Assembly (NCBI RefSeq): GCF_030611305.1
Contig: NZ_JAUWQB010000012.1
Location: 1 to 58,280 of the forward strand
Source of the DNA: Desulfobacula sp.
GTDB lineage: Bacteria; Desulfobacterota; Desulfobacteria; Desulfobacterales; Desulfobacteraceae
Length of the DNA: 58,280 nucleotides
Reading direction: 5' to 3'
Below the pieces are notes generated by a model. The model ran no database searches. It saw only the letters and a list, made by a program, of their open reading frames with translations, and was not told where the DNA came from. Shown here one piece after another: positions 43,857-53,628 of the stretch; the first letter of the stretch is position 1; each line of letters starts with the position of its first letter. The position numbers and the translations under genes are program-made.

Positions 43857-45452
43857 ATGACGAGCGATAACCGTTTGAACAAAGACATATCAATGAACTT
43901 TTCCGATCAGAATTTCAACAAATCAATAATTCCTGAAAGAGACGATCTCAACTGGAACCAACTCATTTTGGGCATGAAAAAGACAACCAAGGAATTTATC
44001 GAAAATGTCCTGGAAAACATCATAGAGTCCATCGTGATAACGGATTTGGACGGATACCTGGTCTATTTCAATAAATACTCGGAACAGATGTTTGAATTTA
44101 AGTCTCAGGAAGTGCTCAACCAGCACATCGCCATACTGGGGGGGAAAAACCCGAACGTCCTCCACCTCATTCGGGAAGGAAAAATTTTTAACGATGAAAT
44201 CACCCTTAAGACAAAATCCGGCAGACACTTTCCCGCCCATGTGAGGAATGTTCCCCTGAGGGATGACCAGGACAGGCCCGTCGCCATGGTCGGTGTGGCA
44301 AGGGACCTGACCAGAGAAAAGGAAAAACAGCGGATTGATGACAAAATGGCGCGTTTGAAAGAGTTTAACGAGAATCTTATTGAATCCCTGAACGACGGGA
44401 TTCAAATAATAAACTTTGAAGGCAATATTGAGTTTGTAAATAAACAATTGGCCAATGTTTTAGGGTATGAACCCGATGACTTGGTAGGAAAACACTATAC
44501 AAAAATTGTAACAATTGAAGACCGACCAATATTTCAAAATTTAATCGATTCGCCGACAGATTCCAAAGTAAAAGCTACTTTTGAAACCAGCTTTATTTCC
44601 AAATCCGGTAAAAAAATTCCTTTTTTTGTCGGGAGTTCACCTCTAAAAGGAAGACGGGTGTCGGGCATTGTAAATGCAGTAACGGATATCTCTGAAATTC
44701 AGAAATTAAAAGAAGAGTTGTTTCAGTCTGAAAAAATGTCTTTAATAGGAACTCTGGCCAGTGAAGTAGCGCATGAAATAAATAACCCACTTGGGGGACT
44801 GGTCATATCTGTCCAAATGCTTTTAGAGGATATTGAAAACGAAGAACTGGATCTTACAATGGCCAGAGAGGAACTTTTAGGGATTGAAAGCGATGCCCGC
44901 CGCTGCCGAAGCATAACAAGAAAATTACTTGATTTTTCACGTCGCAAGCCGGAGGGACGTGAACCCTTAAACTTTAATAAACTTATTGAAACCTCCCTTA
45001 TCTTTGTCCAGCGTCAGGCAGAAATTGAAAATATAAATTTCATCAAAAATTATTATGAAAATTTACCTCTGGTATGGGGAAACTCAAACAGCCTTCAACA
45101 GGTAATAATCAATCTCGTTAAAAACGCCTGTGATGCCATGCCAGCGGGAGGACAAATAATTATTACTACCGAAGTACTGGATATCGGAGAACAACATCCA
45201 TGGATCCGAATCTCTTTTGCAGATACCGGGCCTGGAATTTCCAGTGATCACATTGGCATGATTTTTGATTCTTTTTTTACAACCAAGGAGGGGGGCAAAG
45301 GAACCGGACTTGGACTTGCGGTTAGCAGGCGGATTGTTGAAGAACAGAGAGGTAAGCTGATCTTCGAAGATGTGAAAGGGAAAACTGGTGCTATTTTTCA
45401 CGTTTTACTTCCCAGTTTATCGGGTGATAAATCGGAGGACATTCATGACTGA
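43857..45452 (+). CDS. PAS-domain histidine kinase of the island
   Basis: A 531-residue soluble kinase. PAS domains lie at about 48-165 (ESIVITDLDGYLVYFNKYSEQMF) and 170-285 (GIQIINFEGNIEFVNKQLANVLGY). The phospho-His box is SEVAHEINNPLGG near 305 and the HATPase has NLVKNACDAMPAG, DTGPGI and GTGLGLAV. AGGA precedes the ATG. It overlaps by 8 nt the sigma-54 activator gene that follows, so the two form one two-component pair. The signal is probably the aromatic substrate or its CoA ester handled by the genes downstream. Confidence 0.92.
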   Translation: MTSDNRLNKDISMNFSDQNFNKSIIPERDDLNWNQLILGMKKTTKEFIENVLENIIESIVITDLDGYLVYFNKYSEQMFEFKSQEVLNQHIAILGGKNPNVLHLIREGKIFNDEITLKTKSGRHFPAHVRNVPLRDDQDRPVAMVGVARDLTREKEKQRIDDKMARLKEFNENLIESLNDGIQIINFEGNIEFVNKQLANVLGYEPDDLVGKHYTKIVTIEDRPIFQNLIDSPTDSKVKATFETSFISKSGKKIPFFVGSSPLKGRRVSGIVNAVTDISEIQKLKEELFQSEKMSLIGTLASEVAHEINNPLGGLVISVQMLLEDIENEELDLTMAREELLGIESDARRCRSITRKLLDFSRRKPEGREPLNFNKLIETSLIFVQRQAEIENINFIKNYYENLPLVWGNSNSLQQVIINLVKNACDAMPAGGQIIITTEVLDIGEQHPWIRISFADTGPGISSDHIGMIFDSFFTTKEGGKGTGLGLAVSRRIVEEQRGKLIFEDVKGKTGAIFHVLLPSLSGDKSEDIHD

Positions 45453-46854
45453 AAATTTCAAAGTTTTAATTGTAGATGATGAAGATTCCATTCGCAAACG
45501 TTGTATCCGGCTTTTATCCAGGCAGGGATATGCTGTTGTTGGTGCCGACAACAGTTCAACCGCTTTGAAACTGCTGCAAAATGAAAGAACAGGTTTCGAT
45601 CTATTGCTCGTGGATATCCGGATGCCCGGTATGGACGGCATACAGCTTTTGAAAAAAATCAAGACGCAAATGCAATCCATAGAAATCATAATCATGACAG
45701 GTTATGCCACAGTGGAAACTGCCATAAAAGCAATGAAATACGGTGCTTTTGATTATCTTACCAAACCCTTTGACAAAGATGAATTGTTGAACATAATCGA
45801 TAAAATTGTTGAAATAAAATCTTTGCAGCAAGAGGTCATAGAACTCAAGAGTCAACTGACAAAGACCAATGAAAAACAAATGGTCATTGGAAATTCTCCA
45901 GCCATGAATAAGGTCATGAGGATCATTGAAAAAGTTTCACCTGTAGACTCTAATATCCTGATCCAGGGCGAAAGCGGAACAGGAAAGGGGTTTGTTGCAA
46001 ATGCTATTCATGCTAAGAGTAAACGGAAAAAACAACCCTTTGTTGTGGCCGACTGTGCAGCATTATCCGATAATATATTAGAAAGTGAACTTTTCGGTCA
46101 CGTTAAAGGTGCTTATACCGGTGCACATACCGCCCGGGACGGATATTTTAAAAAAGCCAACAAAGGCACATTGTTTCTGGATGAAATTGGTGAAGTTCCT
46201 TTGAATTTGCAGGGAAAATTATTAAGGGCTGTTCAGGATCAGGCTTTTGTAAAATTAGGTTCCACAGAGGCCACTAAGGTTGATACCCGTATCATTGTCG
46301 CTACAAATCGCAATTTGGAAGAAATGGTTTCAAAGGGTGAGTTCAGAGAAGATCTGTTCTATCGCTTAAATGTCATTACATTGTCCTTGCCGGCTTTAAG
46401 AGAAAGGCGAGAGGATATCTCTCTACTGGCAAGGCATTTTCTGAAATGGTATACGGCAAAGCTCAATCTTAATCCGCTTTTTCTTCCAGATGAAGTTCTG
46501 GAAATTATTGTTTCCCATGACTGGCCGGGCAACATCAGGGAACTGGAAAATGCCATGCAGCGGGCCATTGTTCTGGCGGAAAATAAAACCTTGTCCATAG
46601 AAGGCCTGTTCCCGGCCCGGACTGAGAAAGACCCGGTTCGTTTTAATTATTCTGATCTCTTTAAAAAAAAAGCAAGCTATCAGGAAATTAAGCGGGAAGT
46701 TGTGAAAAATTTTACGAAACAATATCTGACCCAGTGCCTTATTTTCCATAAAGGCAATATCACAAACGCAGCAAAAGCCATGGGCATGCGCCGCACTTCT
46801 CTTCAAAGACTTGTAACTCAAACTGGTCTCGGCAGCCAATCATTTAAAAATTAG
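45445..46854 (+). CDS. NtrC-family sigma-54-dependent response regulator
   Basis: The 469-residue protein has three parts. Residues 1-120 form a receiver (VLIVDDEDS, phospho-Asp in LLVDIRMPGMDG, Lys in LTKPFD). The central AAA+ domain has GESGTGKGF and the sigma-54 contact motif GAYTGA (in KGAYTGAHTA). The C-terminus is a Fis-type helix-turn-helix (NITNAAKAMGMRRTSLQRLV). The frame opens at 45388, but CGGAGG lies before the ATG at 45445. It probably drives the sigma-54 promoter found 110 nt downstream of its stop, in front of the hydroxylase genes. Confidence 0.94.
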   Translation: MTENFKVLIVDDEDSIRKRCIRLLSRQGYAVVGADNSSTALKLLQNERTGFDLLLVDIRMPGMDGIQLLKKIKTQMQSIEIIIMTGYATVETAIKAMKYGAFDYLTKPFDKDELLNIIDKIVEIKSLQQEVIELKSQLTKTNEKQMVIGNSPAMNKVMRIIEKVSPVDSNILIQGESGTGKGFVANAIHAKSKRKKQPFVVADCAALSDNILESELFGHVKGAYTGAHTARDGYFKKANKGTLFLDEIGEVPLNLQGKLLRAVQDQAFVKLGSTEATKVDTRIIVATNRNLEEMVSKGEFREDLFYRLNVITLSLPALRERREDISLLARHFLKWYTAKLNLNPLFLPDEVLEIIVSHDWPGNIRELENAMQRAIVLAENKTLSIEGLFPARTEKDPVRFNYSDLFKKKASYQEIKREVVKNFTKQYLTQCLIFHKGNITNAAKAMGMRRTSLQRLVTQTGLGSQSFKN

Positions 46855-46873
46855 TAACCTAAAAAGAGGCGGT

Positions 46874-46896
46874 GGTGTTTCCGAAAAAGAGACACC
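46874..46896. promoter_or_regulatory. Possible upstream activator site
   Basis: GGTGTTTC and GAGACACC form an inverted repeat (7 of 8 positions) around a 7-nt spacer. It lies about 85 nt upstream of the -24 box, the usual range for binding of an NtrC-type activator. A second inverted repeat, AACCTGT (46931-46937) with ACAGGTT (46959-46965), is closer to the promoter. Confidence 0.4.
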
Positions 46897-46966
46897 TGTC
46901 GCTATTTTGGCACACTGCCGTCCTCAAAAAAACCTGTTTTTTTAGAGGGTTATGATAGACAGGTTG

Positions 46967-46984
46967 TTGGCATATCTTTTGCAT
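46967..46984 (+). promoter_or_regulatory. Sigma-54 (-24/-12) promoter of the hydroxylase operon
   Basis: TTGGCATATCTTTTGCAT has GG at 46969-46970 and GC at 46981-46982, exactly 10 nt apart, matching TGGCAC-N5-TTGC well. The predicted transcript start is about 40 nt before the first hydroxylase gene. A sigma-54 activator gene lies immediately upstream. Confidence 0.78.
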
Positions 46985-47034
46985 TTCCTTCAGTTAGTTT
47001 CTGAATAACCTATCCTGTAAATAGAGGAATTATT

Positions 47035-48042
47035 ATGTATTTACCAAAATTTACCCTTGAAAGCCCCAGATCAATAGAAGAAGCAGTGAGCCTTCTGGGT
47101 TCCGGTGAACAGACCAAGCTTTTGTCAGGTGGTACAGATCTTTTTCCAAGAATGAAATATAAACTTTGTTCTCCAGGGGTCCTTATAAGTCTGAAAGGTT
47201 TGCCGTCGTTCCCTCCTCAAATTGACGAAGAACGCAAATTGATCATAGATGCAAATATATCTTTGACCGCCATAACGCTCTCACCTGAAATTTTGGAAAA
47301 GGCTCCTTTATTAGCTCTGGCGGCTCAAAAAGTTGCCACTCGTGAAATCAGAAACATGGGAACTCTTGGTGGAAACATTTGCCAGGAAACTCGATGCCTT
47401 TACCTGAACCAAACTCATACGTTTCAATTTACAGAGCCTTGTTTGAAGCGCGGAGGCAAAGAATGCTATTTCGCCCCTAAAGGGAAAAAGTGCTGGGCCA
47501 CCTTTATGTCGGATATTGCGCCGACACTTTTTTGTCTCAATGCAAGTGTGATAGTTGCAGGCTTAGATGGTGAACAACAAATAAAAATCGAGGAAATTTA
47601 TACCAACGACTCCCTCAAACCTTTATCGCTAAAACCGGATCAAATTATCACAAAGATTATTGTACCGAAAACTCAAAGCCCGTCCGGGAATGGATTTGCA
47701 AAATTCACCGTAAGAAAGACCATTGAATTTGCAATTGTGAATGTCGGGGTTTTTTTAGAAACAGAAAAGGACCTCAAGACCTGTAAAAAGGCGAGAATTG
47801 CAGTGGGAGCAGTTTCTGAGGGGCCTCAGAGGGCACTGGAAGCAGAAGACTGGCTGGCAGGAAAAAGCTTGTCCAAAGAGAACATAAATAAAGTTTCACA
47901 AAAAGCTGCTAGTTCTTTAAAAATAATACCCCACCATGGGTATTCAAAAAAATATCTAACCGAGTGCTTGAAAATTCAATCAAAGCAGGCCCTCAATGAT
48001 GCTGTAGAAGGACTCGCTGATCAAAGTAACAGAGGGAGGTAA
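47035..48042 (+). CDS. 4-hydroxybenzoyl-CoA reductase-like beta subunit (FAD and extra 4Fe-4S)
   Basis: A 335-residue FAD subunit of the xanthine dehydrogenase family (LLSGGTDLFPRM near 30, RNMGTLGGNIC near 107). Between the FAD motifs it has cysteines C121, C136, C144 and C153. Their 15-8-9 spacing nearly matches the four ligands (122, 138, 146, 155) of the extra 4Fe-4S cluster in Thauera 4-hydroxybenzoyl-CoA reductase beta subunit. Ordinary xanthine or CO dehydrogenases lack these. The cluster is used to push electrons to the molybdenum site for reductive dehydroxylation. GAGGAATT precedes the ATG. First gene after the sigma-54 promoter; the exact CoA substrate is not proven. Confidence 0.85.
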   Translation: MYLPKFTLESPRSIEEAVSLLGSGEQTKLLSGGTDLFPRMKYKLCSPGVLISLKGLPSFPPQIDEERKLIIDANISLTAITLSPEILEKAPLLALAAQKVATREIRNMGTLGGNICQETRCLYLNQTHTFQFTEPCLKRGGKECYFAPKGKKCWATFMSDIAPTLFCLNASVIVAGLDGEQQIKIEEIYTNDSLKPLSLKPDQIITKIIVPKTQSPSGNGFAKFTVRKTIEFAIVNVGVFLETEKDLKTCKKARIAVGAVSEGPQRALEAEDWLAGKSLSKENINKVSQKAASSLKIIPHHGYSKKYLTECLKIQSKQALNDAVEGLADQSNRGR

Positions 48043-48044
48043 GT

Positions 48045-48536
48045 ATGACAACAACACAAAGAAAAAAAATCATTGGACTTACAGTTAACGAGGAAACTTA
48101 TGAGCTGGCAGTTGAGTGTCAGGAAACATTGTTGGACGTATTACGCAATAATTTGGGGTTAACGGGGACTAAAGAAGGATGCGGTACGGGTGAATGCGGC
48201 TCCTGCACCGTACTGCTGGAAGGAGAACCGATATTAGCCTGCCTGATGCTGGCAGTTGAATGCGAAAATAAAAAAATCGAAACCATTGAGGGACAATCTA
48301 TTAACGGTGATTTGACACCGGTCCAAGAAGCCTTTCTTGAAAAAGGGGCAGTACAATGCGGATTTTGTACACCTGGTATGGTGCTGGCCTCTACCGATCT
48401 TTTAAAAAGAAATCCTGATCCCAGCAAGGAAGATATCATGGAGAGCCTGGGGGGGCATCTATGCCGTTGTACGGGATACAATAAAATCATGGAGTTTGTG
48501 CATCATGCTGCAAAGCTGAATAGGGACAACACCTAA
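48045..48536 (+). CDS. 4-hydroxybenzoyl-CoA reductase-like gamma subunit (two 2Fe-2S)
   Basis: A 163-residue small subunit with both 2Fe-2S sites of the molybdenum hydroxylase family: the plant-ferredoxin-type site C46, C51, C54, C66 (EGCGTGECGSC, LACL) and the helical site C105, C108, C140, C142 (QCGFC, CRC). It passes electrons between ferredoxin or the FAD subunit and molybdenum. Its ATG is 2 nt after the beta stop with GGGAGG upstream; the alpha gene follows after 12 nt. Confidence 0.92.
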   Translation: MTTTQRKKIIGLTVNEETYELAVECQETLLDVLRNNLGLTGTKEGCGTGECGSCTVLLEGEPILACLMLAVECENKKIETIEGQSINGDLTPVQEAFLEKGAVQCGFCTPGMVLASTDLLKRNPDPSKEDIMESLGGHLCRCTGYNKIMEFVHHAAKLNRDNT

Positions 48537-48548
48537 AGGAGCACGAAA

Positions 48549-50876
48549 ATGAGTGAGTTGGATTATGTCGGAAAACGAATATTAAGAAAGGATGGTCCGG
48601 ACAAGGTCACAGGCAAAGCGATCTACACAGTTGATATACAACTAAAGGGACAGCTGGTTGGAAGGATACTCAGAAGCCCTCATGCCCATGCACGGATACT
48701 GGACATCGACATCAGTCTTGCCTTGGAGGTACCGGGTGTCAAAGCTGTGATCACTGGTAAAGATACTTTGGGCATTAAACATGGCTTTGTTGAAACACCT
48801 CGTTATCCAGCGGATCAATATCCCCTGGCAATGGACAAGGTTCGATTTATTGGTGAAGAAGTTGCTGCAGTGGCAGCTACCGATGTATATGCTGCAGATA
48901 AAGCTTTGAGTCTTATAAAAGTGACATATGAATCCCTGCCTGCGGTCTTTGATCCTGAAGAAGCCATGATACCGGGGGCACCGGAAATCCATCCCTCCCA
49001 TCCCAAAGTAAAGGAGGACCTGGTTAATATCGGAGGTAAAACTGCTTCGGGCTGGGGTGATGTGGAAGCAGGGTTTCAAGAAGCTGACTATGTGAGGGAG
49101 GACCGGTTTGAAAGCCATCTTCGGACCCACGGATTCCTTGAGCCCCACGCCACTGTAGCCAGTTTTGAGGCAGACGGAAAATTGAATGTGTGGACATCTT
49201 CACAGGGGCCGTTCATCAAACGGGCAAAGCTTGCCAAAACCCTGGGACTTCCACAGTCATCGGTAAGGGTGAAAAAAGCCTATGTCGGGGGTGCCTTTGG
49301 AGGGAAGATAGATCTATACACCCATGAATTCTGTGCAGCACTTCTCTCCATGAAAACGTCCAGACCCGTGGAAATCATTGCAACCCGTGAAGAAATATTC
49401 ACTGCTTATCGTCACGGTCAACCCATGATTGTCACGGTAAAAACCGGCGTTAAAAAAGACGGTACTATCGTGGCGCAGGAGTTCAAAACTATCAATAATT
49501 CCGGGGGCTATCGCGGTAGCGGCGTGGTAGTCATCTTTCTGGTGTGGGGGTTTGCAATGGCCCCCTATCGAATCCCCAACATGAAATATAAAGGATACTC
49601 GGTTTATACCAACAATCCGATTCGATCTCCACAAAGGGGGCATGGCGCACCCCAGATGCGATTTGCAGTGGAATCTCAACTGGACATGATTGCGGCTGAG
49701 CTGGGCATCAGCCCCATTGACATTCGTCTGAAAAATGCACGGGTTTCAGGTGAAATGCTTCCCAATGGAGATAATGTGCATAATTGCGGTCTCAAGGATT
49801 GCGTTCTGGATATTGCCAAACACACGGACTTTACAGCAAAATTCGGGATCAGCCGAACTGAAAAACAAGGACGGTACCGGAAAGGCATTGGCATTGGGGT
49901 CAGTGCCTACTTTGGGGGATCATTGATTTACCCCAATAGTTCATCAGTCATTGTAAAAATGAACGACGACGGAAGCGTATCCCTGCTGACGGGTTCCCTG
50001 GATATCGGACAGGGATCTGAAACCATACTGTGCCAGATTGTTGCAGAAGAACTTAAAATTCCCATAGAAGAGGTTCAAGTGTTTGCGGCCGATACTGAAA
50101 CCACACCCGTGGATATTGGGGTGTGGATCAGCGGGAATGCCTATGTAACAGGTAATGCAGCCCGTGAAGCGGCAGGCGATGTCCGCCGAAAACTCATGAC
50201 AATTGCTGCCGAAGAACTCAATGCCGACATTGAAAATTTGATATTCCAGAACAAACGCGTCTATATATCCGGCCAGCCGGAACGTTCATTATCATATGAA
50301 GAACTTGTGGCCTTAAGCATTCAGAAACACAGAGGGGATTCTGTCATTGGAAATGGGCATTGGCGTACTATGAGAGACGAACCTTTCCATCCGAGCCTTG
50401 CAACAACAAAGGGAAGATGGACTGAAAACTATGCCTTTGACGCCCAGACAGCCGAAGTGGAGGTGGATACTGAAACCGGGAACGTCCGTCTGCTGAAGGC
50501 CGTGACCGCTCATGACTGTGGATTTCCCATCAACCCCCTTCAGGTGGAAGGGCAAATTGACGGTCAGGTATCCATGGCCCTAGGTCACGCATTCATGGAA
50601 GAAATAATGATGGAAAAAGGTCGCACCTTGAATCCGAGCTGGCTGGATTACCGGATGCCCTCTATCTGTAACATTGCAGACTCAGAACACATCGACGTGA
50701 TTACGGAAAGGTACCAGGTCGGGAAACCTTACCGAACCAAGGAGGTTGGTGAAGGCTATGTATCAGCCATCCTTGCAGCAATTGCCAATGCCATTTACAA
50801 CGCCGTAGGTGTAAGACTTTTTTCAACACCGTTTACACCGGAAAAAATTTTAAAGGGTTTGGAGAAAATAAAATAG
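48549..50876 (+). CDS. 4-hydroxybenzoyl-CoA reductase-like alpha subunit (molybdenum)
   Basis: A 775-residue molybdopterin subunit of the xanthine dehydrogenase family. Cofactor motifs are VGGAFGGK (247-253), RGHGAPQMRFA where many relatives have RGFGAPQ, GSLDIGQGSET and GNAYVTGNAAREAAGD. The catalytic Glu is likely E735 in KEVGEGY. Length fits 4-hydroxybenzoyl-CoA reductase alpha (about 755-770). With the beta and gamma subunits it should reduce a hydroxyaryl-CoA to the dehydroxylated thioester, or hydroxylate in reverse. AAAGGAGCAC precedes the ATG. A different aromatic CoA substrate is possible. Confidence 0.88.
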   Translation: MSELDYVGKRILRKDGPDKVTGKAIYTVDIQLKGQLVGRILRSPHAHARILDIDISLALEVPGVKAVITGKDTLGIKHGFVETPRYPADQYPLAMDKVRFIGEEVAAVAATDVYAADKALSLIKVTYESLPAVFDPEEAMIPGAPEIHPSHPKVKEDLVNIGGKTASGWGDVEAGFQEADYVREDRFESHLRTHGFLEPHATVASFEADGKLNVWTSSQGPFIKRAKLAKTLGLPQSSVRVKKAYVGGAFGGKIDLYTHEFCAALLSMKTSRPVEIIATREEIFTAYRHGQPMIVTVKTGVKKDGTIVAQEFKTINNSGGYRGSGVVVIFLVWGFAMAPYRIPNMKYKGYSVYTNNPIRSPQRGHGAPQMRFAVESQLDMIAAELGISPIDIRLKNARVSGEMLPNGDNVHNCGLKDCVLDIAKHTDFTAKFGISRTEKQGRYRKGIGIGVSAYFGGSLIYPNSSSVIVKMNDDGSVSLLTGSLDIGQGSETILCQIVAEELKIPIEEVQVFAADTETTPVDIGVWISGNAYVTGNAAREAAGDVRRKLMTIAAEELNADIENLIFQNKRVYISGQPERSLSYEELVALSIQKHRGDSVIGNGHWRTMRDEPFHPSLATTKGRWTENYAFDAQTAEVEVDTETGNVRLLKAVTAHDCGFPINPLQVEGQIDGQVSMALGHAFMEEIMMEKGRTLNPSWLDYRMPSICNIADSEHIDVITERYQVGKPYRTKEVGEGYVSAILAAIANAIYNAVGVRLFSTPFTPEKILKGLEKIK

Positions 50877-50910
50877 ATATTTCCGCAAAAATCATAGAAG
50901 GGAGTCTAAC

Positions 50911-52230
50911 ATGGAACAGGTAATGTATTGGAACAAAGAACTGGAAACGATGCCTCGCAGGGAAAGAGAATCGCTGCAACTTGAACGGTTCAGGAAACGC
51001 ATGGCCTATGTTTATGATCGAAGCCCCATGTACAAAAAAAAATATGACCAGACAGGAATAAAACCTTCCGATATTAAAACGCTGTCAGATATCTCCAAGG
51101 TTCCGTTTACGGTTAAAGAAGAATTATTAGAAAGCCAAAAAAGAAACCCGCCATGGGGTGAAATGATCTGTGTCCCCCCGGAGGATGGTGTAAGGGTCTT
51201 TCAAACGACAGGGACAACAGGTACACCGCTTAAAGTAATGCTGAACAAAAAGGACTGGACAAAACATTATTATGAACAATTCATGTATTTCATGAATGCC
51301 TACGGTATCAAAAGGTCAGACATTCTCTATGTGCCTTTTGGCTATGGGCTCTATATTGCCTGGTGGGGATTCCAGGCCGCACTTGAACAAGCTGGCGTAA
51401 TGATTGTTCCGGGCGGTGCCCAGTCATCAAAGGACCGGGTGAAAAATATTTTCGAGTGGGACGCCACTGTGATCTGTGGCACTCCCACCTATCTTCTGCA
51501 CCTTGGTGAAGTCGCAAAAAACATGGGGATTTCTTTGGCCGACTCCCAGGTGGCAGTCGTCGTGGCTGCCGGAGAACCGGGAGCCAATATAGCGTCCACT
51601 AAAAAAGCCATCGAAGATACCTATGGCGCCAAATGCTACGACGATATAGGCTCCAGTGAGATCACCAATTTTGGTTTTGAATGTGCTGCCCAAAAGGGAA
51701 CCCACGTTAATGAAAATATGTTTTATGCGGAATGTCTGGATCTGGATACCCTTGAACCTGTGAAAGATGGCGAAGTGGGGGAACTGGTTCTCAGCAATCT
51801 GTGCACTGAAACCATGCCCCTTATCCGTTACCGCATAAAGGACCTGGTGAAGTTTAACCGGGAACTCTGTGAATGTGGTCGAAGTTTTTTAAGACTGGAC
51901 GGCGGCATCCTGGGAAGATCCGACGATATGTTTCAATTTGGTGGTGTGAATGTATTCCCTTCTGCCATAGAGAATCTCCTTCGAGAAGTGGACAATTTCT
52001 CAAATGAGTACCAGATTATTGTCCCCAAAAAGGATAGCAAAAAACGCATAAAAATCCGTGTGGAACCGTTATCGGCTCAAGTGTCCCAGAAAGATATGCA
52101 AGATTCGGTCGAGAAGTTCATCGAGGATTTCAAGTACAGGGTTACGTTTACACCGACTGTTGAAGTCGTTAAAGCAGGCGGGCTGCCACGATTTGAAGGA
52201 AAGGCCAAAAGATTGATACGTGAAACCTGA
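50911..52230 (+). CDS. Phenylacetate-CoA-ligase-family (PaaK-like) adenylate-forming CoA ligase
   Basis: A 439-residue enzyme of the short PaaK type, which activates an aryl acid to its CoA thioester with ATP. The phosphate-binding loop is TTGTTGTP (99-106), the aromatic-binding/adenylate motif is YDDIGSSEI near 240, the hinge region LIRYRIKDLVKF and the C-terminal catalytic lysine region GGLPRFEGKAKR near 428. It follows the hydroxylase by 34 nt, with AAGGGAG upstream. Context suggests it makes the CoA ester used by the reductase, for example 4-hydroxybenzoyl-CoA, but the substrate is inferred. Confidence 0.88.
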   Translation: MEQVMYWNKELETMPRRERESLQLERFRKRMAYVYDRSPMYKKKYDQTGIKPSDIKTLSDISKVPFTVKEELLESQKRNPPWGEMICVPPEDGVRVFQTTGTTGTPLKVMLNKKDWTKHYYEQFMYFMNAYGIKRSDILYVPFGYGLYIAWWGFQAALEQAGVMIVPGGAQSSKDRVKNIFEWDATVICGTPTYLLHLGEVAKNMGISLADSQVAVVVAAGEPGANIASTKKAIEDTYGAKCYDDIGSSEITNFGFECAAQKGTHVNENMFYAECLDLDTLEPVKDGEVGELVLSNLCTETMPLIRYRIKDLVKFNRELCECGRSFLRLDGGILGRSDDMFQFGGVNVFPSAIENLLREVDNFSNEYQIIVPKKDSKKRIKIRVEPLSAQVSQKDMQDSVEKFIEDFKYRVTFTPTVEVVKAGGLPRFEGKAKRLIRET

Positions 52231-52323
52231 AAATATAATTTATGAGTATGTTCAGCGCTTGGGGTGGATAATGGACACATGCCGTTATCCTGAATTTTTA
52301 TTCAACCATAAAAGGAGTAGAAA

Positions 52324-53409
52324 ATGAAAAAAAAATGTCTTTGCAGGATGTCAGGAATTAAATCGAGTTTAATAATAGTTTTCATAGGACTGGTGATATG
52401 TAGTTTTATATTGCCCACTGTTGCCTTTTCAGGAGATACGATTAATCTGACCTATAGTGGATTTATGCCTCCTACCCACGCACAGAGTAAACTTGAAGCA
52501 GCATGGTGCAAAGAGGTTGGTAAAAGGACAAACGGGCGGGTAAAGATTACACATTATTCCGGACAAACCCTGACCAAGGCCGCACAGAATTATCAGGGTG
52601 TAAAATCAGGCCTGTCGGATCTGGGATGTTCGGTCCTACAGTATACCCGGGGCCGGTTTCCTATGATGGACTTCATCAATCTACCTCTGGGGTACCCAAA
52701 TGGTCAGATCGCAACGGCAATTATTAATGAAGTATATGAAAAGTTTGCACCAAAAGAATTAGATGAAGTAAAGGTACTTTATCTTCATGCCCATGGGCCC
52801 GGATTCATACACACCAAAGACAAACCCGTCCATAAAATGGAAGATTTAAAAGGGCTTAAGATCCGTTCCCACGGTCCAACGGCCAGTATGGTTCAGGCGT
52901 TAGGCGGAACTCCAACTGCTTTTCCCATGAATGAATTGTATCAATCTCTCCAAAAAGGGGTTGTTCAGGCTGGATTGTATCCCCTGGAATCAAATAAGGG
53001 ATGGAAGATGGCGGAAGTTACGGATTATGTCATCGCCTGTTACCCTACAGCGTATTCTTTAGGATTTTTCGTAGTTATGAACAAAGACAAATGGAATGCA
53101 TTGCCTGAAAAGGATCAAAAAATAATTGAAGGAATCAATGGAGAATGGATTTTTAAACATGGAAAGACTTGGGAAGCCGGTGCCTTTGAAGGGATCAATT
53201 TTCTGCTTCAAGCGGGAAATTCCATGATTGGTATCGACCCCAAAGAAGCAAAAAGATGGAAGAAAGCATGCGAACCCGTGCTACAGGATTATATCGATCT
53301 AAATAATGAAAAAGGCCTGCCTGGAGAAGAAGTCCTTAAATATGTAGAAAAACGGTTGGCAGACAATGAAAAAGGAAAGTTTGAAAGCAATTACATGGAA
53401 AAAAAATAA
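52324..53409 (+). CDS. dctP: TRAP transporter substrate-binding protein DctP
   Basis: A 361-residue periplasmic binding protein with a signal peptide (hydrophobic about 14-33, ending TVAFSG). The TRAP P-subunit marks are YSGQTLTKAAQNYQGVKSG, the conserved KGLKIRSHGPTASM region with the carboxylate-binding Arg, and QKGVVQAGLYPLESNKGWKMAEV. It captures organic acids for the DctQM membrane unit. AAAGGAG is 8 nt before the ATG. It lies in the same run as the aryl-CoA ligase, so an aromatic acid is the likely cargo. Confidence 0.92.
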   Translation: MKKKCLCRMSGIKSSLIIVFIGLVICSFILPTVAFSGDTINLTYSGFMPPTHAQSKLEAAWCKEVGKRTNGRVKITHYSGQTLTKAAQNYQGVKSGLSDLGCSVLQYTRGRFPMMDFINLPLGYPNGQIATAIINEVYEKFAPKELDEVKVLYLHAHGPGFIHTKDKPVHKMEDLKGLKIRSHGPTASMVQALGGTPTAFPMNELYQSLQKGVVQAGLYPLESNKGWKMAEVTDYVIACYPTAYSLGFFVVMNKDKWNALPEKDQKIIEGINGEWIFKHGKTWEAGAFEGINFLLQAGNSMIGIDPKEAKRWKKACEPVLQDYIDLNNEKGLPGEEVLKYVEKRLADNEKGKFESNYMEKK

Positions 53410-53628
53410 CAGGAGTGCTTAAGGCTTTTAACCCCATGTATTTTAAACCATCATAATATAATTTCGGCGCAGAGTTTTAAGGTGACTGTACATTTTACTG
53501 ACACAGCACTTTTTTTCCCAGGATTGAATTGTCATGTCACTTTATGACTCTGCGGCTGTAAATATAAATCAAAAATATGCTTAAAAAAAATCAACAAAAA
53601 TATTGAATCTGTTCTCTGGAGATAAAAT

